The notes beneath the pieces are model-generated. The model made no database searches and was not told the origin of the DNA. It was given only the letters and a program-made list of their open reading frames with translations. Below, in pieces: positions 6,666-11,834 of a DNA stretch of 13,473 nt. Positions within the stretch are counted from its first letter, which is position 1, and the number at the start of each line of letters is the position of its first letter. Made by a program: the position numbers and the translations under genes. Origin of the DNA: Planctomycetota bacterium (lineage in GTDB: Bacteria > Planctomycetota > Planctomycetia > Pirellulales > Pirellulaceae); the NCBI GenBank assembly GCA_026692885.1, contig JAPLNJ010001203.1:1-13473 (forward strand). Direction: 5' to 3'.

Positions 6666-6806
6666 ACGGGTCTATTGGCCGGGCATTGCCAGGGCCATGG
6701 CAATCGGGTATTTTGCCCAGCGGTCGGTGTCAAGAAAATGGACGATTGCGACCTTCCCAACCATGACCTTGGGTGTTGCCGGTCGGCGGGCTGATTCGGA
6801 GGACGC

Positions 6807-8951
6807 ATGGGAGACGCTTTTCGACTGGAGGTGATTGACCATCACCTGGCCCTCCTGACCTTTGACCAACCTGGTTCGAAAGTCAATACCCTCTCCCGTT
6901 CTGTGATGGAGGAGCTGGCCCGGTTGGTGGCCGAGCTTCATGATCGCCACGACTTGCGTGGTCTGCTGCTCCGTAGCGGCAAGTCGGGGCAGTTTATCGC
7001 CGGTGCCGACCTGAACGATTTGGCCAGCCTGGCTCATGTGACCCAGGAAGAAGCCAGCGCGATTCGGGTCCGCGGCCGGGAGATTCTCGAGGAGGTCAGT
7101 CGGCTGCCGTGGCCCACGGTGGCGCTGATCGACGGCCCGTGCCTGGGTGGCGGGACCGAGTTGGTCCTGGCCCTGGACTATCGTCTCGCCTCGAACGGCC
7201 CGAAGACGCAGATCGCCTTGCCGGAAGTCAAGGTGGGCATCATCCCCAGTTGGGGTGGGACTCAGCGGCTGCCACGGCTGATCGGCGTGGCCGAGGCCAT
7301 CGCCATGATCTGCTCCGGCGAGCCGGCCACGTCCGCCGAAGCCGCCGCGCTCGGCCTGGTGTCCGATGCCGTTCCGGCCGACCAGCTGGTGGAAGCAGGA
7401 TGCCGGCTCATCGAGCATGCCCAGCAGAGTGGGGAGTGGCAGCAACAGCGGTGTCGCCGACAGCTGCCGGTCGCACTCGGCGGCGATCAACTCCGCCAGG
7501 TTTTTGCCAGCGCCGAGCGCGACTTGAAACGCAAGACCAAGGGCCACTACCCTGCGCCGCTGGTGGCACTTCGGGCGATCCAGGACGGCTGCACGCGCGC
7601 GCTGGCCGAGGGCCTGCAGGTGGAGCACACGGCCAGCAGGGAAGTGGTGGGCAGCCCAATTTCGGCCAATCTGATTGCGGTGTGTTTCATGCAGCAGCGT
7701 CTGGGACGCGACCCGGGGGTCGCCGACGCTCAAGGTCTGGTTCGGCAGGTCCATGCTGTGGGTGTGCTGGGGGCCGGGCTGATGGGTGCGGGGATTGCCG
7801 CCGCCCATGCGTGCCGCGGTATCCGCGCGGCCATGGTCGATCTGGATCAGCAGCGTCTGGCCGACGGTCTGGCCAGGGCCACAGCGGTCATGGCCGGCCG
7901 AATCGAAGCCGGCCGCGCCACGGATCAGGACCTGGCCGACCTGCTTGCCAAGCTGAGCACCTCCACGGCCCGCGAGATCTTGGCCGACTGCGACCTCGTG
8001 GTGGAGGCCATCGGCGAGAATGAAACTCAGAAAACGCAAGCCTATCGGGCACTGACCGGCGTGTTGCGTGACAACGCCATTCTGGCCAGCAACACATCGA
8101 CGATCTCGATCACCCGTTTGGCCGCATCGGTTCCCAGTGCCGAGCGGTTCCTCGGGATGCACTTTTTCAATCCGGTGGACCGGATGCCCTTGGTGGAAGT
8201 GATTCGCGGCGACAAGACCGGCGATGAGGCGGTTGCGACGGCGGTTGCGTTAGCGAAGCGGATTGGCAAGACGCCGATTGTCGTGCTAGACCGCCCCGGT
8301 TTCTTGGTCAATCGGGTGCTGTTCCCCTATCTGAACGAAGCGGTGTTGCTGCTCCTGGAAGGGGCGTCGATGGAGACGATCGACCAGGCCGCCATACGTT
8401 TCGGCATGCCGATGGGCCCCCTGTTGCTGAACGACGTGATCGGCTTGGACACGGTTTGCTCTGCGAACCGGGTCCTGCTTGAGGCCCAGGGCGACCGTGC
8501 CGTCCACTTGCCGATGCTGGCCGATTTGGTCGCGCGGGGCCGGTTGGGGCAAAAGTCGGGGGCCGGGTTCCGCAAGTACGAGACCCCCCAGTCCAAAGGG
8601 ACGCCCGATCCCGATTTCCTGCCCTGGCTGGAGATCCATCGAACCGATACCCGAGAACTCTGCGAGGAGGAGATTACCGATCGCCTGTTCCTGGCCCTGC
8701 TGCTGGAGGCGACGCGCGCCTTGGAAGAGGGCCTTGTCCGAGAACCGGCCCATGTGGACATGGGGCTGATCCTGGGCATCGGCTTCCCGACATTTCGCGG
8801 CGGAATTCTCCGTTGGTGCGACGCGGAAGGCGCCGCAGGAATCTTGCGGCGGGTCGAGCGGTACACCCCTTTGGGCAAACGCTTCGAGCCGACCGACATC
8901 CTGCAACAGCTGGCCCGCTCGGCCGGCCAGTTCTATCCCCGATCCTCCTGA
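6807..8951 (+). CDS. fadJ: Bifunctional enoyl-CoA hydratase / 3-hydroxyacyl-CoA dehydrogenase
   Basis: The 714-residue product is a full-length FadB/FadJ-type multifunctional beta-oxidation enzyme. The N-terminal crotonase domain (1-~200) has the oxyanion-hole segments QFIAGADLNDL (62-72) and GPCLGGGTELVLALDYRLAS (110-129). Its catalytic Glu pair would be E118 (GGGTE) and E140 (LPEVKVGIIP). The dehydrogenase part begins with the NAD-binding loop VGVLGAGLMGAGIA (318-331) and contains the catalytic-His motif HFFNPVDRMPLVEVI (452-466) and GFLVNRVLFPYLNEA (498-512). The C-terminal half ends with the second helical dehydrogenase domain (GIGFPTFRGGILRW). It hydrates trans-2-enoyl-CoA and oxidises the resulting 3-hydroxyacyl-CoA with NAD+. 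ggagg lies close before the ATG. No thiolase partner (FadA/FadI) is in the window. The symbol fadJ is chosen over fadB by overall look only. Confidence 0.93.
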   Translation: MGDAFRLEVIDHHLALLTFDQPGSKVNTLSRSVMEELARLVAELHDRHDLRGLLLRSGKSGQFIAGADLNDLASLAHVTQEEASAIRVRGREILEEVSRLPWPTVALIDGPCLGGGTELVLALDYRLASNGPKTQIALPEVKVGIIPSWGGTQRLPRLIGVAEAIAMICSGEPATSAEAAALGLVSDAVPADQLVEAGCRLIEHAQQSGEWQQQRCRRQLPVALGGDQLRQVFASAERDLKRKTKGHYPAPLVALRAIQDGCTRALAEGLQVEHTASREVVGSPISANLIAVCFMQQRLGRDPGVADAQGLVRQVHAVGVLGAGLMGAGIAAAHACRGIRAAMVDLDQQRLADGLARATAVMAGRIEAGRATDQDLADLLAKLSTSTAREILADCDLVVEAIGENETQKTQAYRALTGVLRDNAILASNTSTISITRLAASVPSAERFLGMHFFNPVDRMPLVEVIRGDKTGDEAVATAVALAKRIGKTPIVVLDRPGFLVNRVLFPYLNEAVLLLLEGASMETIDQAAIRFGMPMGPLLLNDVIGLDTVCSANRVLLEAQGDRAVHLPMLADLVARGRLGQKSGAGFRKYETPQSKGTPDPDFLPWLEIHRTDTRELCEEEITDRLFLALLLEATRALEEGLVREPAHVDMGLILGIGFPTFRGGILRWCDAEGAAGILRRVERYTPLGKRFEPTDILQQLARSAGQFYPRSS

Positions 8952-8964
8952 CAGAGAGGCTAAC

Positions 8965-9135
8965 GTGTATTCATGGAAGGAGGCCTTGGCCCTGGGGGCT
9001 GACGAGGCGGTGATTCCCGATGACCAGCGCGGGCGCCGGCATGGTGTCCGCCCGGATTGGTTGCCGGTCGTGTGTCAGGGGCGGCAAAACCACGGCCACC
9101 GCGCCAACCTGGTCAGGCTCCCGGCGCCGACGTGA
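8965..9135 (+). pseudogene. Probable truncated gene start running into a repeat (56-codon frame)
   Basis: A GTG at 8965, 13 nt after the fadJ stop and preceded by agagg, opens a frame reading VYSWKEALALGADEAVIPDD, which looks like ordinary protein. From 9018 on the frame enters the repeat and becomes Arg/His/Pro-rich (RGRRHGVRPDW...), ending at a TGA at 9135. My reading is that fadJ once had a co-transcribed downstream partner that was cut off at about codon 19 when the repeat-bearing segment arrived. I do not recognise the family from so few residues. It could also be a chance frame. Confidence 0.3.
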
Positions 9136-9180
9136 TGCCGAGCGTCGATGACCAGCACGGCCCAGCGTGGTGTCCATCCG
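9018..9180. repeat. Degenerate ~128-bp tandem repeat, left block (A-B-C-A)
   Basis: Segment A (cgatgaccagc...cggcatggtgtccg) begins at 9018 and again at 9146, a period of 128 bp. Between them lie B (gccggtcgtgtgtcagggg, 9063) and C (cacggccaccgcgccaacct, 9091, then ggtcaggctcccggc). The same modules in the same order recur at 10801-10965, beyond the SIR2-like gene. Copies differ at many positions, so the array is old or under weak constraint. Confidence 0.7.
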
Positions 9181-9301
9181 GATCGGCGACGGTTGCTTGC
9201 ATCCCGAAATTGTGCTGCCACAATGTCGGTGGGGCTTCACACGGTGACGCGGCACGAGTCATCAACCGCGCTGGCCAATTCCTTCGAACGTGGAGGCGAA
9301 C

Positions 9302-10792
9302 GTGTCTGCTATCTATCGTGACATGGACGACGTTGTCGAGGCCGTTCGCTATGCAAAACGACGCGGTAAGAAGTGCGCTCTGCTCATCGGCGCCGGATGT
9401 TCTGCGAGCGCGGGGGTTCCCCTGGCGAGAGGCTTCGTCGACGTCATCAAGGACTCTCTGCCGATTGTGTACGACAGGGCGAAAGAGAAGACTTACCCAC
9501 ATTGCATGGCTGAGTTGGCCGATGGTGAACGTCGAGATTTGATCGCGGGATACGTCGAATCTGCGCGAATCAATTGGGCGCATCTTGGCATTGCACAACT
9601 CATTAAGGCGGGATACTTGGACCGCGTCTTGACAACGAATTTTGATCCCCTCGTGCTGAGAGCGTGTGCCCTGCTAAACGTGTTTCCTGCCGTCTACGAT
9701 TTCGCCGCGTCACAACGCTTCAAGCCAGCCTACACACCGGAGAAGGCCGTGTTTCATCTTCACGGCCAGCATACGGGGTTTGTTCTCCTTCATACGGAGG
9801 AAGAAGTAAGTGAGCTTTCAAAGTCCATCGCCCCGCTGTTTGAGGATGCAGGGCGCGGACGGCTTTGGCTTGTTGTCGGCTACAGTGGCGAGAACGATCC
9901 TGTTTTCGAACATCTGGCCAACGTAGACCGTTTCGATCAACGCCTTTACTGGGTGGGATACAAAGACAGCGATCCGGAACGCCACGTCAAAGAACGGCTG
10001 CTAGGCGAAACAAAATCTGCGTTCTTTGTGAAGGGCTATGACGCGGATGGGTTTTTCACTGTCTTGGGGCAACGTCTAGGTTGTTTTCCACCCGTGTTTG
10101 TGGAGAAACCGTTCAGTCACCTGGGAGAAATGCTCGACACGATTACTTCCTATACCCCACCTGGACAGGCTACGCCAATCGACATCCGGTTGACCGCGAA
10201 AACTCTAATTAGTGCCGCGATCCGTAGTCTTGAGGAAGGGCCCGAACGTAAGACCCTGCTAGCCGAAGCCTACCTGCTTGCCGCTCAATTCGATGCAGTC
10301 CTGACGCTGCGATCGGACGAGATGTCACCGAGTCTCACTCAGGCTGTCGGATGGGCTCTAACGATGCAAGGCAATTCCTTGTTCACTCAGGCCAAGACGA
10401 AGTCGGGGGCGGACGCGGACGCCCTGTTTGCGCAGGCCGGCGAGAAGTACGCCGCCGCCCTGACGATCAAACCGGACTTCCACGAAGCCCTCAACAACTG
10501 GGCCGTAGCACTTATCGAGCTGTCGAGAACGCGGGGACTAAGTGTGTCGGGGGACTTGCTGGAACAGGCTTGGCAGAAGTGCATGTCTGCTGAGCACATC
10601 GCTCCCGGAAGAGGCGCATACAATCTGGCGTGCATTTGCGCGTTACGAAGTGACAAGCCCAGTTGTCAGCACTGGCTTGAGATGAGCCGCTCGCAAGGCA
10701 GTCTCCCGACGCCAAGTCACCTCCTTGCCGATGCAGACCTAGAGGCTGTTCGAAACACTGACTGGTTCCAAAATCTACTTTTGCAACTCTGA
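9302..10792 (+). CDS. SIR2-like (putative NADase) protein with C-terminal TPR-like domain
   Basis: This encodes 496 residues. I chose the GTG at 9302 because ggagg (9292-9296) lies 5 nt before it; an in-frame GTG at 9290 would overlap that site. The N-terminal SIR2-like domain (about 20-260) has the NAD-binding motif LLIGAGCSASAGVP (27-40), RVLTTNFDPL (108-117, Asn 113 and Asp 115 at the usual positions), FHLHG (151-155, likely catalytic His 154) and VVGYSGENDPVF (191-202). This is the SIR2_2-like type found in bacterial defence proteins, not a classical Zn-binding deacetylase: no Cys-X2-Cys pairs are seen. The C-terminus (about 370-496) is helical and TPR-like. It closes with YNLACICAL...LLADADLEAVRNTDWFQNLL, resembling TPR end-of-group domains. 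I infer NAD+ hydrolysis triggered through the C-terminal sensor, as in other SIR2 anti-phage proteins. Its codon third positions look less GC-rich than fadJ's, consistent with transfer. Confidence 0.85.
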   Translation: MSAIYRDMDDVVEAVRYAKRRGKKCALLIGAGCSASAGVPLARGFVDVIKDSLPIVYDRAKEKTYPHCMAELADGERRDLIAGYVESARINWAHLGIAQLIKAGYLDRVLTTNFDPLVLRACALLNVFPAVYDFAASQRFKPAYTPEKAVFHLHGQHTGFVLLHTEEEVSELSKSIAPLFEDAGRGRLWLVVGYSGENDPVFEHLANVDRFDQRLYWVGYKDSDPERHVKERLLGETKSAFFVKGYDADGFFTVLGQRLGCFPPVFVEKPFSHLGEMLDTITSYTPPGQATPIDIRLTAKTLISAAIRSLEEGPERKTLLAEAYLLAAQFDAVLTLRSDEMSPSLTQAVGWALTMQGNSLFTQAKTKSGADADALFAQAGEKYAAALTIKPDFHEALNNWAVALIELSRTRGLSVSGDLLEQAWQKCMSAEHIAPGRGAYNLACICALRSDKPSCQHWLEMSRSQGSLPTPSHLLADADLEAVRNTDWFQNLLLQL

Positions 10793-11109
10793 TGTCCGCG
10801 CTGCAGTCCCACGGCCGCCGCGTCCGCTTGGTCAGACTCCCGGCCGCGGGCGTGGTGGTGATCCTCGATGACCAGCACGGCCACCGGCATGGTGTCCGAT
10901 CGGACTTTCCCCGGAAGCCGGCCGCCGGTCGTGTGCCAGGGGCTGCAGTTCCACGGGCGCCCTGTCCGATTGCGGGCGAATCGCGAATGCGTACACTTGC
11001 GGTATCGGGTGGCCGATTGCGAGTAGCTGCGCAAACGGCCGAACGTGGCCCGTGCGCGTCGGGCTTCTTACCTTGCACCCGCCGCGCCCGGCGCCGAACC
11101 AGACCAATC
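10793..11109. other. Spacer between SIR2-like gene and small downstream gene
   Basis: The first ~170 bp are repeat modules C, A and B; the rest (10966-11109) has no recognisable feature. An ATG at 10792 overlaps the SIR2 stop (tgatg) and is in frame with the downstream gene. However, the 106 codons in between encode the repeat and are Arg/Gly/Pro-rich, so I treat them as untranslated spacer. Confidence 0.5.
10801..10965. repeat. Degenerate tandem repeat, right block (end of B, then C-A-B)
   Basis: It begins with ctgcagtcccacgg, which matches the end of module B. C follows (cacggccgccgcgtccgctt, 10810), then A (cgatgaccagcacggccacc, 10866), then B (gccggtcgtgtgccaggggc, 10924). C-to-A spacing is 56 bp here and 55 bp in the left block, so the two blocks share one repeat unit. 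A-to-B is 13 bp longer here. Confidence 0.7.
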
Positions 11110-11580
11110 ATGTCGAAAGCCTCGAAACAGTCACCCCAAACAGCTGTCGCTTCCACCGCGCATGCTGTGCTGCGATTGATCGAAGAAGGCTGTCCCAGCA
11201 ACTTGGCCAAAGAGGTAGCGGTTGCCATCGACAGGGTTCTTGAATCGGCCGGCGACGTTCACCTAATGTTTATGGTCGATGCCGTTTACGCAGAAGTCGA
11301 TCAGGCGGAATTGGATGGTTGTCTGTCCTCCTTGGATGCGGGAAGAATGCGCGTCTCGGAATTGTTCTCTCTGATGTTCAAGCACGAGGAATTCAGCGAC
11401 AGCGGGCGGGAACATTTCCGCGACATCAGGGATGACATCGACCGTCTTGTGGCGCTAGCGTCGTTTCCTGTCTTTCCCCGCCTCTGTTGTCCGCTAGTGT
11501 CCAGGAGGAAAATGGCCGCCAAGAAACAACGCAACCCTTGGCGAGCCAAGGGTTTGTTGAGTGTGGACAAGGGGTTATGA
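11110..11580 (+). CDS. Small protein of unknown function, possibly with altered C-terminus
   Basis: I do not recognise this 156-residue product. Residues 11-118 look like a soluble helical, acidic domain (VLRLIEEGCPSNLAKEVAVA, LMFMVDAVYAEVDQAELDGC, ELFSLMFKHEEFSDSGREHF). Residues 119-156 change character (FPRLCCPLVSRRKMAAKKQR...) and are read through a perfect hairpin (11527-11559) up to 5 bp before the tRNA fragment. The native C-terminus may therefore have been lost. The ATG at 11110 lacks a clear ribosome binding site. A longer in-frame start at 10792 overlaps the SIR2 stop and would allow translational coupling, but it would translate the repeat. Same strand as the SIR2-like gene, so the two could work together; nothing in the sequence proves it. 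Confidence 0.5.
   Translation: MSKASKQSPQTAVASTAHAVLRLIEEGCPSNLAKEVAVAIDRVLESAGDVHLMFMVDAVYAEVDQAELDGCLSSLDAGRMRVSELFSLMFKHEEFSDSGREHFRDIRDDIDRLVALASFPVFPRLCCPLVSRRKMAAKKQRNPWRAKGLLSVDKGL
11527..11559 (+). terminator. Perfect hairpin inside the 3' end of the small gene
   Basis: aacccttgg (11533-11541) pairs with ccaagggtt (11546-11554) around cgag. Outer caac (11527-11530) pairs with gttg (11556-11559). It would be a good factor-independent stem apart from lacking a long T-run. Its place inside the reading frame suggests the true end of the neighbouring gene lay before it. Confidence 0.45.
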
Positions 11581-11584
11581 CAAG

Positions 11585-11628
11585 CGAGGCGGACGGGACT
11601 CGAACCCGCAACCACTGGATCGACAGTC
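11585..11628 (-). pseudogene. 3' half of a tRNA-Asp(GTC) gene, attachment-site scar
   Basis: Read on the minus strand, the segment folds as the 3' half of a tRNA. It has anticodon loop CTGTCGA (11620-11626, anticodon GTC), anticodon-stem 3' strand TCCAG (11615-11619), a 5-nt variable loop TGGTT, T-stem GCGGG/CCCGT around TTCGAGT (11593-11609), acceptor 3' strand CCGCCTC (11586-11592) and discriminator G73 (11585). Beyond 11628 the sequence stops matching: TCTAC stands where the complement of CTGGA would be needed, and no D-arm or 5' acceptor follows. Such 3' halves are the usual product of tyrosine-recombinase integration into a tRNA gene. On that model chromosome lies to the left, and the element plus intact tRNA to the right. 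Confidence 0.75.
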
Positions 11629-11834
11629 TACTTAAGGGGGTTGTGTTTGGATTGCCTTTGTATGGGCAATGTGCTGCAAGTTCCTTCCAAGGTGTTGGAT
11701 ACGAAAAACCGACGTGTGCTTTGAATTGTAACCAAGTTGGGATTGCCTTGCCAACCCTGTCCCCAGTTTGTCCCCAGTAAATCAGTGAACATGCCGCCGG
11801 ATGAAGAGACCAGTTTCACCCGCTTGCGCACGTC
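11629..11834. other. Short gap next to the tRNA scar, possible integrase remnant
   Basis: No complete gene is visible. On the minus strand a frame containing LLGTNWGQGWQGNP (about 11750-11790) could be the tail of a tyrosine recombinase, which often sits next to its tRNA attachment site, but no catalytic motif is present. tgtccccagt is repeated at 11758 and 11769. attgcc/ggcaat near 11650-11670 forms a small hairpin. Confidence 0.25.

Larger units (their letters stand above)
6178..6806. repeat. Gene-free intergenic region between divergent genes
   Basis: The stretch separates the apgM-lysC operon from the fatty-acid oxidation gene and must hold both promoters. I could not pick out either one with confidence. 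It contains the large imperfect palindrome (6340-6571), a 28-bp direct repeat (6577-6665) with a small hairpin between the copies, and another hairpin attgcca/tggcaat (about 6684-6704). The segment gtcggtgtcaagaa occurs at about 6398 and again at about 6723. Short frames here are not convincing genes. Confidence 0.55.
8952..9301. other. Junction region between fadJ and the SIR2-like gene
   Basis: The first part (8965-9021) looks like the beginning of a gene that breaks off. The middle (9018-9180) is a degenerate tandem repeat. The last ~120 bp, less GC-rich, presumably holds the promoter of the SIR2-like gene; a poor candidate is TTGCAT with CAATGT near 9195-9225. No complete gene is visible. 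Confidence 0.5.

Noticed and set aside
6672..8162. Long minus-strand open frame (496 codons) over fadJ
   Set aside because: It is antisense to a gene with intact catalytic motifs; its His/Gln/Gly/Arg-rich translation is the usual mirror of a high-GC gene.
9018..10965. Integron attC sites around the SIR2-like gene
   Set aside because: I found no RYYYAAC/GTTRRRY core pair at the repeat ends and no integrase gene, and the small downstream gene has no repeat after it. The idea is kept only as a structure-prediction test.
10792..11109. Long form (262 residues) of the small downstream protein starting at the SIR2 stop
   Set aside because: The extra 106 residues translate the degenerate repeat and are Arg/Gly/Pro-rich; kept as an alternative only.
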